Shown: positions 27,188 through 36,365 of the stretch, piece by piece
Layout of the letters: each line of letters begins with the position of its first letter
Numbering within the stretch: position 1 is the first letter of the stretch
Source of the DNA: Ardenticatenia bacterium
GTDB lineage: Bacteria; Chloroflexota; Anaerolineae; 4572-78; NAK82
Length of the DNA: 42,890 bases
Reading direction: 5' to 3'
NCBI GenBank assembly: GCA_003130875.1
Contig: QEXY01000069.1
Location: 1-42,890 of the forward strand
Program-made: the position numbers and the translations under genes
Notes under the pieces: generated by a model
The model's database searches: none
What the model was told of the DNA's origin: nothing
The model's input: the letters and a program-made list of their open reading frames with translations, nothing else

Positions 27188-27817
27188 TTGGAAGATATAG
27201 TTGCTCCCCAATTGCGTGACCTGATCGACGAAATCGAAGTCGCCTGGCTGATGAGCCGCTATGGGCCAAGCAGACGGCTTCATATGTCGGTTGCGATGAA
27301 CGAAACAGAATTCGCTTATTGGTGGCAGAAGCTGGTGCAGCAGCGCAACCGACGGGGCGAGGTGGTGCTGGCCATCCAGCGTGCGGATGGGAATGTGCTC
27401 CTGCACACCAAGTCCTTTTACCCTGCCGGCCTGTATCGCCTTCCGACCGGGGGCGTCTTCCCCTGGGAAAAGGTGCTCTTCGGCGCGCGACGTGAGGCGA
27501 AGGAGGAGACCGGCTTCGACATCCGGATCGTGCGGGTGGCCGGCATCATCACCTATCATTTTCACAATGGCGGCCGCCACATGCCCTTCGTTTCCTATGT
27601 GTTGCTGGCACGCGCAGATGACATGCAGCCGGCCGTAGCGGACACAGAGGAACACATCAGCGATTTTCGTTTTATCCCCCCATCTCAACTGCGGCACATC
27701 GCTCAGACACTGCGCCAGCTGAATGGACCGTTGGCCGGGTGGGGAGCTTTCCGGGCGCCCTCGCACGATCTGGTGGCAGATGCGCTGGACGAGTGTGGAG
27801 GCGAGGTGAAGCGGTAA
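27188..27817 (+). CDS. Nudix hydrolase
   Basis: A 209-residue cytoplasmic protein with an exact Nudix box in residues about 88-110: Gly, five residues, Glu, seven residues, then REAKEETGF, so it should hydrolyse a nucleoside diphosphate linked to some moiety with Mg or Mn. The substrate cannot be read off; an N-terminal ~55-residue helical extension precedes the core. Start is TTG (27188-27190) behind GGAGAGGG; a later ATG would remove part of the N-terminal helix. It lies 31 bp after the DppC gene and may be co-transcribed, though a functional link to peptide import is not evident. Confidence 0.88.
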   Translation: MEDIVAPQLRDLIDEIEVAWLMSRYGPSRRLHMSVAMNETEFAYWWQKLVQQRNRRGEVVLAIQRADGNVLLHTKSFYPAGLYRLPTGGVFPWEKVLFGARREAKEETGFDIRIVRVAGIITYHFHNGGRHMPFVSYVLLARADDMQPAVADTEEHISDFRFIPPSQLRHIAQTLRQLNGPLAGWGAFRAPSHDLVADALDECGGEVKR

Positions 27818-27835
27818 CCCGGAGTTACGAAGGTG

Positions 27836-27903
27836 ATCCGAGCCACGACCGTCAGGGAGCGGTGTAGGGACGGCCGGTCGGTACGGGCGACCAGCCGGTC
27901 GCC
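27836..27903. repeat. Intergenic repeat copy and hairpin
   Basis: Bases 27836-27863 match 33729-33756 at 26 of 28 positions, after which the copies diverge by a two-base indel. It continues into a GC-rich hairpin, GGCGACC (27886-27892) and GGTCGCC (27897-27903) around four bases. A second short hairpin GCCTCT/AGAGGC lies at 27941-27958. The gap 27818-27996 has no gene. Confidence 0.7.
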
Positions 27904-27996
27904 TCTATAACTCTGACGCGCGTAGCTCGGTTTGAGCCCCGCCTCTCCCCAAAGAGGCAACGCACCCTCGGATTCCCCGTTGCCAGAACCTTCTTC

Positions 27997-30366
27997 TTAT
28001 GGGCGCGCCTGAAGCGGAAATGAGCAGAGAGGATCAGGCAGCGTGATGGTTTTCGTGCCATCGTCCAATTGGGCGCGCAGCTGATAGGGCTTCGGCGCTG
28101 CTTCCGGCGGTATGAAGAGGTCGTATTGAGCACGCACGACCTCGTGGGCTTCCCAGCGTGACGTCGGATACTCCACCCCGGCAAGCGGGTACGTGCCCGT
28201 GGCAATTGCCGGATCACTGCCGCCCGCCGTCATTTCCAACCGGACGCGCCAGTCGCTGCGCGGCGGAGTCTCAGCACGCCAATACAGGACAATGTGCAAC
28301 GGGTCACCAGGGTATAGAGCGGTCTCTGGATCCGAATCGTGTCCCAGCTTGAAACATTCCCTGTCGAGCAACTGGAATGGACCGACGCGGATGTGAACAG
28401 GATGCCGCAGCCACAACGCCGCCTCAGGCCATAGCGTCTCCGGGCGCACCACCTCAAAGGAGGTGAGCGTGGCGTAGTCGGCCATGGCGTCGTGCGCGGA
28501 GGAGGTTACCGCCAGTCGCACACCGCTGAGCGCATCGTATAGGCCGACGATCAAACGATGTGCACCCGGCGGCGTCCCCGGTCGAATCCACAACCCATGC
28601 GGATCTACGATCTCCTGGCCAGCTGGCCAGCTGGTGACTGATGATAAGGGTGGAGCATCCCGTTGCCCCACCAGGTGGTTGGCGCTGTCGAGTGCCTGGA
28701 CAAACACCGTGTATGGCCTGGACAGTGGCGCATCGGTCCGCCAGCGCAACTGTACCCGCAGGATGTCGCCCGGATGTGCCGCTGGTTGGCTCGCGACAGC
28801 AGTGGGAAACGCGATGCGATAGCTGGTGAGCGTGATGTGCTCGCCAAAACGTATCCCAGCTGGAAGCCATTCCCCCGCCGGAGGCGTGGTGGCATAAGCG
28901 GCCACCCGCAAGTTGCCCACCCACCGTTGGGTTGCCTCGAAGCAATGCGCTCGCAGCCAGCCCTCTACAATCCCTTCCGGGTCACTCTCGTCTGTGGCCC
29001 AGTAAATGGCATAGAGATACCGGCTGCGTGCAGCGATGGATGCCAGCTCGGCCGTTGTCGCGGCGGCATCCGGTGGCCGGGTGCGTGGCAGCGGATAGAC
29101 GGGGGTATTTCCGCGGTAGTAGTAACCGAAGACCTCTCCTTGGCCAGGTGCATTGAGCAGGATGCCATCCTGTGGCGTGGCAACTGCCTCTAGATAACGC
29201 GCCAGGCTGCGATAGTCATCGCGTGCCCATCGCGGATCGGTGTAGTAGGCGTTCAGTGGGACATAGGCCGCCAGCGCCAGGAGGATCACCCCCACCCCAG
29301 GCATCACCCAACTGCATAGGGCACGCCGTGCCGCGGGCTCGCATGCGCCCGCTAGGGCAACGCCCAACACCATGCACCACGCCGGCGCCGCGGTCAGCAA
29401 GAACTTGAGGTAAGCAGGTTTGAATAACGCGACGGTCAGGCCAAAGGGCAGGATGAGATAGAGCAGCACCAACACCGCTTTGGGCGGAGCGGCGTGGCGG
29501 ATCAAACGTACCAGCCCCACCCCAGCCAGCAACGCAAGCACGACAGACCAGGGTGTAGGGATTCGCGCCCCGACAGGTCCGGCGACGAGTGTGTTCCAAA
29601 CGGTGACCAGGACATCCCCAGAGAGCACGGTGGCCGGCGCTGGCCAGACCGTCAGCTGACGTATCGCGGTGGGCAGCCACGGCAGGTAGAGGATCAGCGG
29701 ACCCAGCTGGCACAGCAACCAGCCGACCGACCACTGTCGGACGTTCTCCGCGTGCCTGCGCGACCAGAGGTAGGCCCACCCTGCCAGGGCGACGGCGCCC
29801 CACGCAATTGGAAATGCGTAATGGGTGTACAGCCCCATGGTCGCACTTATGACGTAGAGCGTAAGCCACCCCCAGCAGGGCGAACGAATATGACTCCCGG
29901 GTTGGATGTACCGGCCTGCTTCGACGGCTGCCCAGGCGGTCGATCCACCCAGCAAGGCTAGCAAGGCGTACATGCGCGCTTCTTGGGCGTAGTAAACCTG
30001 GAACGGCGAAACCGCCGCTGCCACCATCGCGACGAACGCCACTCGACGCCCCAACAATCGTCCGGCCAGACGGTACGTGACGGCGATCAGCAACATATCG
30101 GCATAGGCGGAGAGGGAGCGCAGGGCAACCTCGCTGTCACCGGTGAGACGCATCCAACCGTGGAGCGCCCAATAGTACAACGGAGGATGGATGTCGTAGG
30201 CTGTGCGTGCAGCGATCTCGCCCAAGCTTGCATGGGCCAGTGCAACACTGTTCCCCTCATCGGCCCAGAGGCTTTGCGCAGCTAAACCGGGAAACCGCAA
30301 GGCCATGGCCAGCAGAAGCACCGCGCTGGCCAGCGTGAGATGCCCTGCCCGATTAACTCGATGCAT
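27997..30366 (-). CDS. Multi-pass membrane glycosyltransferase (PMT/ArnT-like, GT-C) with C-terminal beta domains
   Basis: A 789-residue integral membrane protein. The N-terminal half (about 10-375) contains roughly ten hydrophobic helices and the GT-C hallmark LWADEGNSVALAHASLGEIA with the catalytic Asp-Glu pair in the first external loop, followed by DIHPPLYYWALHGWMRLTG and QEARMYALLALLGG. Such enzymes transfer sugars from polyprenyl-phosphate donors to proteins or lipids outside the cytoplasmic membrane. The C-terminal 400 residues are soluble: an alpha/beta part (RWARDDYRSLARYLEAV) and two similar beta-sandwich modules with GDILRVQLRWRTDAP and GDPLHIVLYWRAETP. ATG at 30364-30366 has no strong ribosome site. 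Acceptor unknown. Confidence 0.85.
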   Translation of the reverse strand: MHRVNRAGHLTLASAVLLLAMALRFPGLAAQSLWADEGNSVALAHASLGEIAARTAYDIHPPLYYWALHGWMRLTGDSEVALRSLSAYADMLLIAVTYRLAGRLLGRRVAFVAMVAAAVSPFQVYYAQEARMYALLALLGGSTAWAAVEAGRYIQPGSHIRSPCWGWLTLYVISATMGLYTHYAFPIAWGAVALAGWAYLWSRRHAENVRQWSVGWLLCQLGPLILYLPWLPTAIRQLTVWPAPATVLSGDVLVTVWNTLVAGPVGARIPTPWSVVLALLAGVGLVRLIRHAAPPKAVLVLLYLILPFGLTVALFKPAYLKFLLTAAPAWCMVLGVALAGACEPAARRALCSWVMPGVGVILLALAAYVPLNAYYTDPRWARDDYRSLARYLEAVATPQDGILLNAPGQGEVFGYYYRGNTPVYPLPRTRPPDAAATTAELASIAARSRYLYAIYWATDESDPEGIVEGWLRAHCFEATQRWVGNLRVAAYATTPPAGEWLPAGIRFGEHITLTSYRIAFPTAVASQPAAHPGDILRVQLRWRTDAPLSRPYTVFVQALDSANHLVGQRDAPPLSSVTSWPAGQEIVDPHGLWIRPGTPPGAHRLIVGLYDALSGVRLAVTSSAHDAMADYATLTSFEVVRPETLWPEAALWLRHPVHIRVGPFQLLDRECFKLGHDSDPETALYPGDPLHIVLYWRAETPPRSDWRVRLEMTAGGSDPAIATGTYPLAGVEYPTSRWEAHEVVRAQYDLFIPPEAAPKPYQLRAQLDDGTKTITLPDPLCSFPLQARP

Positions 30367-30548
30367 AGCAGATCAATCTATCCAAGAGGATTCCCACCGG
30401 GTGGGTCAATCGGATCACCACCGTATATTAGCCCTCTGCGCATGGCTGGGCAATTTGGCTCGGAAAGGGCGAAGCGGTGCGGACGGGTTCCCCTCGGAAG
30501 ATGGGACGGCAGATCGGATGCGGTTTCGCGCCACGGCACAGCCCAAGG

Positions 30549-30554
30549 TATAAT
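30549..30554 (+). promoter_or_regulatory. -10 element upstream of the tungstate transporter
   Basis: Perfect TATAAT 41 bp before the first gene's ATG. The -35 position 17 bp upstream (TCGCGC) is poor, so activator help or a different spacing is likely. The gap 30367-30595 also has the palindrome CCCACCGGGTGGG at 30393-30405. Confidence 0.4.
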
Positions 30555-30595
30555 AGCGTGGCCCAAGGCGGCAAGTGCGCACATAACAGGCTCGG

Positions 30596-31495
30596 ATGAA
30601 GAGAGAAGTGCTCATCAACTGCGGACATTGGTTCTCACCTCTTGCGTTCGCATTGCTGGCGATCTTCACCTCGGCGTGCTCGGCGTCCCCATGGATGAGC
30701 GCATCCGCTTCTTCCCGCCCAAGCGACCCCGAGGTCCTGCTGGCGACCACCACCAGCATCCAGGATTCCGGGCTGCTCGATGTGTTGCTGCCCGTGTTCG
30801 AAGAGCGAACCGGTTATGTCGTGAAACCCATCGCGGTGGGCTCTGGGCAGGCGCTGGTCCTGGGTGAGCGCGGTGAAGTGGATGTGTTGTTAGTCCATTC
30901 GCCGGATGCCGAGGTCGCATTCATCGCTGCAGGTCATGGTGTCGATCGGCGGTTGGTGATGCATAATGCGTTCGTCTTGCTCGGTCCGCCGGCCGACCCC
31001 GCTGGGATCAAGGGCGCTCGCTCCGCGGTTGAGGCATTTGAGCGGATCGCGCAGGCAGGCGCCTTGTTCATCAGCCGCGGAGACGGCTCCGGCACCGACG
31101 TGCTGGAAAAGAAATTGTGGACTCGGTTGGGATACGTTCCTCTGGGACAGTCGTGGTATCAGGAGACAGGGCAAGGGATGGGCGCCACCCTCAACGTCGC
31201 CGACGAGAAGCGCGGCTACACGCTCGCCGACCACGGTACGTATCTGGCGCGCAAGAAAGGACTCACTCTTGAGATTATGGTAGAGGAAGACCGGGCGTTG
31301 CTTAATGTCTACCATGTTATCCGGGTGAATCCAGATAAATCGCCGCGCATCAACGCCGCCGGTGCGCGTGCCTTTGCCGACTTTATGGTGGCGCCTGATA
31401 CCCAAGCGCTCATTGGAGAGTTCGGCGTGAACCAGTTTGGCGAACCGTTGTTCATCCCAGATGCGGGCAAGCGGGAAGAGGCGTTGGGTGAATAG
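30596..31495 (+). CDS. tupA: Tungstate-type ABC transporter substrate-binding lipoprotein (TupA-like)
   Basis: Extracytoplasmic receptor for tungstate or a similar oxyanion (299 aa). The N-terminus is a signal peptide ending in the lipobox-like IFTSACSAS, so it is probably lipidated. The mature part starts LLATTTSIQDSGLLDVLLPVFEE, with the TTTS oxyanion-binding motif of TupA, then KPIAVGSGQALVLGERGEVDVLLVHSP, FISRGDGSGTDVLEKKLW and GYTLADHGTYLA. Molybdate (ModA) and WtpA receptors lack this exact arrangement. Its ATG is followed without a gap by permease and ATPase genes. Tungstate preference is inferred from family, not proven. Confidence 0.92.
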   Translation: MKREVLINCGHWFSPLAFALLAIFTSACSASPWMSASASSRPSDPEVLLATTTSIQDSGLLDVLLPVFEERTGYVVKPIAVGSGQALVLGERGEVDVLLVHSPDAEVAFIAAGHGVDRRLVMHNAFVLLGPPADPAGIKGARSAVEAFERIAQAGALFISRGDGSGTDVLEKKLWTRLGYVPLGQSWYQETGQGMGATLNVADEKRGYTLADHGTYLARKKGLTLEIMVEEDRALLNVYHVIRVNPDKSPRINAAGARAFADFMVAPDTQALIGEFGVNQFGEPLFIPDAGKREEALGE

Positions 31496-32194
31496 ATGGA
31501 CCTGATCGTCGAGGGCATAAGCCGGGCACTGGTTTTGCTTTTCACCGGCGATGCCGAGCTGTGGCGTGTGATCGGGCTCTCCCTGCTGGTATCCGGCACT
31601 GCCACGCTGCTCAGCTTGCTGGTGGGCATCCCCACCGGCACCTTTCTGGCGCTCACCGATTTTCCCGGACGCCGCATTGTCGTGAGCTTGGTCAACACCG
31701 GGATGGGACTGCCGCCGATTGTCGTCGGTCTGTTCGTCACCATCCTGTTGTGGCGCAGCGGTCCGTTGGGTGGTTTGCGTCTGCTGTACACGCCTGCCGC
31801 CATGGTCATTGCCCAGTGCGTCATTGCCACTCCCATCGTCACCGGGCTGACGCTGGCCGCGATGCAAGCACTCAACCCCAAACTCCGGTTGCAAATCCTG
31901 GCTCTAGGCGCCACGCGTCTCCAAATGTTGTGGCTGCTTATGCGCGAGGCGCGCCTGCCGTTGCTGGCAGCCGTCATGGCCGGTTTCGGCGGTGCTGTCT
32001 CCGAGGTGGGTGCCTCGATCATGGTAGGCGGCAACATTCCAGGACAGACACGCGTCCTGACCACCGCCACCGTTATGGAAACCTCACGCGGGAACTTTGC
32101 GATGGCCATCGCCCTGAGCTTGGTGCTCTTATGGTTGATGCTCTGTGTGAACGCGTTTCTGACCGTTATCCAGCAACGCAGACGACCACTTTAG
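31496..32194 (+). CDS. tupB: Tungstate-type ABC transporter permease (TupB-like)
   Basis: Inner-membrane permease (232 aa) with about five or six helices. The ATG immediately follows the tupA stop (TAG-ATG), so translation is coupled. Features include LSLLVSGTATLLSLLVGIPTG, MGLPPIVVGLFVTILLW, the EAA-like docking loop LALGATRLQMLWLLMREARLP and the conserved GGAVSEVGASIMVGGNI. The last motif is characteristic of TupB and related oxyanion permeases. Partner of tupA and tupC. Confidence 0.92.
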   Translation: MDLIVEGISRALVLLFTGDAELWRVIGLSLLVSGTATLLSLLVGIPTGTFLALTDFPGRRIVVSLVNTGMGLPPIVVGLFVTILLWRSGPLGGLRLLYTPAAMVIAQCVIATPIVTGLTLAAMQALNPKLRLQILALGATRLQMLWLLMREARLPLLAAVMAGFGGAVSEVGASIMVGGNIPGQTRVLTTATVMETSRGNFAMAIALSLVLLWLMLCVNAFLTVIQQRRRPL

Positions 32195-32217
32195 AGATCG
32201 ATACGTGAACCCGGAAA

Positions 32218-33321
32218 GTGGGAGAGGCGAGAGACAGCGACAAGGCCATCCTGCGGGCTGAAGGGCTGATCGTGCAGCGCGCTGGACGGACCGTGCTCGA
32301 CATCCCCGCTCTCGAGGTAGCACGCGGAGAGGTTGTGGCGATCATCGGTCCTAATGGCGCCGGCAAGAGCACACTTTTGTTGACTTTGGCGTTGCTCTTA
32401 TCCCCGACCGAAGGCCGGTTGTGGTTCGATGGCTTATGGATCGATCGCCAGGTGGATCGGGTGGCACTGCGCCGTCGCATGGCGGTGGTTTTTCAGGAGC
32501 CTTTGTTGTTGGACCTCTCGGTCTATGAGAATGTGGCAGTAGGTCTGCAGCTGCGCGGCGTGTCTGCCGCTGAGCGAGCGCGCCGGACCTGGTACTGGCT
32601 GGAGCGATTGGGCATTGCCGAGCTGGCACGGCGGCCGGCGCGTGACCTCTCGGGCGGAGAAGCGCAGCGCACGAGCTTGGCGCGTGCTTTTGCTTTGGCG
32701 CCTGAGATCTTGTTCCTGGACGAACCGTTTGCCGGCCTCGACGCACCTACCCGTGCCGAAGTGATCGAGCACGTCGGCGCCCTCATCCGGGACACCGGCA
32801 TCACCACCGTGTTGGTCACCCACGACCGTGATGAAGCGCTTGCTCTGGGCGACCGCATCGGAGTGCTCATCGGCGGACATTTGTTGCAGCTGGACCGGCC
32901 GGAAGTTGTCTTTGGCACGCCAGCCAGCCCCGAAGTTGCGGCCTTCGTCGGCATTGAGACGGTGGTGCCCGGCCATGTCATCGCCTATCGCGATGGCGTG
33001 GCCCGTGTGCAGGTTGCCCAACGCGTCGTCGAAGCGGTGGCCGAGATGTACCCAGGGCGTGCGGTGTGGGTCTGCCTGCGGCCGGAAGATGTGACTCTGT
33101 TGAGCGAAGACGCCGCCGGAGAGAGCAGCGCGCGCAATCGCCTGGCAGGTCGTGTCGTGCGCGTCCGTCCGGCGGGAACACAGGTGCGGGTGACGGTGGA
33201 TTGTGGCTTCCCCGTCGTCGCGTTGATCACGCAACCCTCAGCACAGCGGCTGGGCCTGACCCCGGGTCAGCGCGTGGTAGCCTCCTTCAAGGCAAGTGCG
33301 GTGCACCTCATCGGCCGGTGA
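32218..33321 (+). CDS. tupC: Tungstate-type ABC transporter ATPase with C-terminal TOBE-like domain (TupC-like)
   Basis: ATPase subunit (367 aa). Residues about 10-235 form the nucleotide-binding domain: Walker A GPNGAGKST, Q loop VVFQEPLLLDL, signature LSGGEAQRT, Walker B ILFLDEPFAGLDA, switch His in VTHDRDEA. The C-terminal ~110 residues include WVCLRPEDVTLL and SARNRLAGRVVRVRPAGTQVRVTV, a TOBE-type beta domain that in ModC senses oxyanion to inhibit transport. Start is GTG (32218-32220); GGAAAG is very close to it, so start strength is doubtful, but a later start would cut the first beta strand. 23 bp after tupB. Confidence 0.9.
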   Translation: MGEARDSDKAILRAEGLIVQRAGRTVLDIPALEVARGEVVAIIGPNGAGKSTLLLTLALLLSPTEGRLWFDGLWIDRQVDRVALRRRMAVVFQEPLLLDLSVYENVAVGLQLRGVSAAERARRTWYWLERLGIAELARRPARDLSGGEAQRTSLARAFALAPEILFLDEPFAGLDAPTRAEVIEHVGALIRDTGITTVLVTHDRDEALALGDRIGVLIGGHLLQLDRPEVVFGTPASPEVAAFVGIETVVPGHVIAYRDGVARVQVAQRVVEAVAEMYPGRAVWVCLRPEDVTLLSEDAAGESSARNRLAGRVVRVRPAGTQVRVTVDCGFPVVALITQPSAQRLGLTPGQRVVASFKASAVHLIGR

Positions 33322-33540
33322 CGGCATATCGTTCCTATCGCTGAGGTAGCAGCTCAGGCCGGCCCATAGCCGTCCCAAGTGCGAGTAGCATCCGCCGGCG
33401 GTTTGTGCTGAGTGCGCGGCAGCGCTACAACCATCTGACAACCATTTTGGGGCAGTTGTCAAGGGATAGCGATTGAAGCGAACCTAAGGCAAGTTAGGGT
33501 ATGTTCTGCAGGAAACGTAAGGTGACTCACAATTTTGCAA

Positions 33541-33611
33541 AGGCGACGGCGGGATTCGAACCCGCGGTCGGGGTTTTGCAGACCCCTGCCTTGCCACTTG
33601 GCTACGTCGCC
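33541..33611 (-). tRNA. tRNA-Cys (anticodon GCA)
   Basis: On the minus strand the 71-nt sequence folds as a cloverleaf: acceptor GGCGACG/CGTCGCC with discriminator U, as expected for Cys; anticodon stem GGGGT/ACCCC with loop CTGCAAA, anticodon GCA at 33577-33579; T arm GCGGG-TTCGAAT-CCCGC. CCA is not encoded. It is the only tRNA I recognise in the window. Confidence 0.96.
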
Positions 33612-33624
33612 TTGACCGTTTCCT

Positions 33625-33654
33625 ATTATATCATACATACCGATAGCATGTCAA
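33625..33654 (-). promoter_or_regulatory. Consensus promoter of tRNA-Cys
   Basis: Minus-strand TTGACA (33654-33649) and TATAAT (33630-33625) are both perfect, with an 18-bp spacer, ending 13 bp before the tRNA 5' end. Confidence 0.85.
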
Positions 33655-33708
33655 ACAGACCCAGTGCGTGGACGGATGTTCCCCTACTCCCTCGGACTGC
33701 GCGCCTGT

Positions 33709-33874
33709 CATCCGCGCCACGACCATCCATCCGAGCCGCGACCATCAGGGAGCGGTAGGGGCGATCAGCCGATCACCCCCTACCGCGCGCGCGGCTCGAT
33801 TTGTCCCACGCCGGGGCGGTAGGGGCAATCCGGAGGGGTGCCCCTCGCGAGCGAGCACAAGGCCTGCCCCTACG
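33709..33874. repeat. Intergenic repeat and GC-rich hairpin cluster
   Basis: Two tandem 18-bp units, 33709-33726 and 33728-33745, differ at two bases. The second continues into the copy of the repeat at 27836. Next, 33752-33787 forms an imperfect hairpin, GCGGTAGGGG pairing with CCCCCTACCGC around GATC-AGCC-GATC. AGGGGCA at 33823 and TGCCCCT at 33839 give another. The surrounding gap 33612-34058 has no supported gene; the remainder up to asnS shows nothing recognisable. Confidence 0.7.
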
Positions 33875-34058
33875 ATTTGCGTGAATTGCGTGTTGCGAAG
33901 TCCACTGCTTTGCGGCGGATCGCCCGCCGGTCCTCGGAAGACAGGACGATGCTCACCACGTCTGCTCTCGTTCGCCCCTCAGGTATCGCCGGGTCGCCTT
34001 GTGGCTGGGAATGACCGTCTTGAGAGATACCCCGTCTCTGACCCGGCTCCAGCATATC

Positions 34059-35396
<1,338 letters not shown>

Positions 35397-35481
35397 TGGT
35401 TCGCGCTCCTGTTCGCCTTGCCGATCGGTGGATAGCCGCAGCGCAGCCGGTTACGTCAACCGCAGCGCTTGCTCGCTCCCG

Positions 35482-35487
35482 ATTTTA
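35482..35487 (-). promoter_or_regulatory. Possible -10 of asnS
   Basis: Minus-strand TAAAAT about 85 bp upstream of the asnS ATG. The -35 region falls in the T run and is not convincing. Confidence 0.3.
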
Positions 35488-35504
35488 GCACAGTTCACGC
35501 GCAT

Positions 35505-35547
35505 AAAAAAGGGGAAGGCGACCGGTGTTGCCACGCCACCGATCGCC
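35505..35547 (-). terminator. Terminator-like hairpin upstream of asnS
   Basis: Minus strand: 11-bp arms with one mismatch, GGCGATCGGTG (35547-35537) and CACCGGTCGCC (35527-35517), nine-base loop, then TTCCCC and six T (35510-35505). The gap between stem and T run is longer than usual. No minus-strand gene lies directly upstream, so it may insulate asnS or act in its leader. Confidence 0.5.
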
Positions 35548-35902
35548 CGGTTGGAGGGAGTCACGTTTTTAGAGGGAGGATACTGGTTCTCCGATTCTCG
35601 CGTTTATAGTGTAAAAGATTGAGATTAGAAATGCATGAGAAAGTGATTAAGGAGCGGTTAAGATGAAGTGGGCAGCCTTGTGGGCACTACGCGATGGTCA
35701 CCTGTTGGCCCTCGCGGTGCGCCAGTTCCACCAGGGGCTGGTGTCGTCTTCGTACCAGCTTTGGAGGCCATATGTAATTCTAGGGTTTCTTCTGTCCGGG
35801 CAAGCAAGGACGGCTGTCGGAGAATGCTCCACCCCATGGACAGACAGCGCTGGTCTGCGCAGCATAGCATCCGGTATCGTAGTACGAAAACCTTGATAAG
35901 TG
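35548..35902. other. Gene-free stretch upstream of asnS and the pterin dehydratase gene
   Basis: No gene is well supported. A plus-strand frame at 35663-35896 (77 codons) has an AAGGAG seven bases before its ATG, but the peptide has no recognisable family, and alternative frames on both strands are equally open. On the minus strand TATAAA at 35608-35603 could be a -10 for a leader transcript into asnS. Confidence 0.4.
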
Positions 35903-35911
35903 TGGTATAAT
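35903..35911 (+). promoter_or_regulatory. Extended -10 promoter of the pterin dehydratase gene
   Basis: TGG immediately followed by TATAAT (35906-35911), an extended -10 element, 37 bp before the ATG. The -35 region (TACGAA at 17 bp) is weak, as tolerated for extended -10 promoters. Confidence 0.5.
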
Positions 35912-35948
35912 TGGTCAAAGAATCAATCGATCGATGAGGTGTGAAGCG

Positions 35949-36293
35949 ATGGCAGACTTGTATCAGCTAAAATGTACCGCGTGCCGGGGCGATGAGCCGC
36001 CGGTCAGGGATGCCGAGATTCCGGCGTTGCACCAGCAGGTGCCGGAGTGGCAGATCGTGGAGCGCGACGGCATCAAGCGGTTGGAACGTGTGTTCAAGTT
36101 TAAGAACTTCGCCCAGGCGCTGCAATTCACCAACCGGGTGGGCAACCTGGCCGAGGAGGAGGGACATCACCCCGCCATCCTGACCGAGTGGGGGCGCGTC
36201 ACCGTGACGTGGTGGACGCACAAGATCAGGGGTCTCCATCAGAATGACTTTATCATGGCGGCGAAGACCGACCGCCTCTATCAGGCGGGCTAG
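35949..36293 (+). CDS. 4a-Hydroxytetrahydrobiopterin dehydratase (pterin-4a-carbinolamine dehydratase)
   Basis: A 114-residue protein of the PCD/DCoH family, which dehydrates 4a-hydroxytetrahydropterin to quinonoid dihydropterin after aromatic amino acid hydroxylation. The family core [27 protein letters not shown] and the C-terminal [23 protein letters not shown] are present, with catalytic histidines His73, His74 and His91. ATG follows GAGGTG at seven bases; an in-frame ATG five codons earlier is less likely. No aromatic hydroxylase is nearby, and in many bacteria this protein is suspected of other pterin roles. Confidence 0.93.
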   Translation: MADLYQLKCTACRGDEPPVRDAEIPALHQQVPEWQIVERDGIKRLERVFKFKNFAQALQFTNRVGNLAEEEGHHPAILTEWGRVTVTWWTHKIRGLHQNDFIMAAKTDRLYQAG

Positions 36294-36365
36294 CACTGGC
36301 TATTCCGAACTGGACAAGGGGTCTTCGGTCATAAGGTTGTTGGGACATGCACCAAGGAGCGAACG

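Noticed and set aside
33870-34055. 61-codon minus-strand frame downstream of asnS.
   Set aside because: No ribosome site or family resemblance, and it lies in repeat-rich intergenic DNA.
35505-35600. T-box riboswitch for asnS (GTGGCAAC appears in the hairpin).
   Set aside because: The match to the T-box consensus is partial, I see no specifier loop or stem I features upstream, and the motif lies inside the terminator-like stem itself.
35663-35896. 77-codon plus-strand frame with an AAGGAG site upstream of its ATG.
   Set aside because: Two other frames across the same bases are equally open, the peptide has no recognisable family, and the region has the texture of intergenic repeat DNA.
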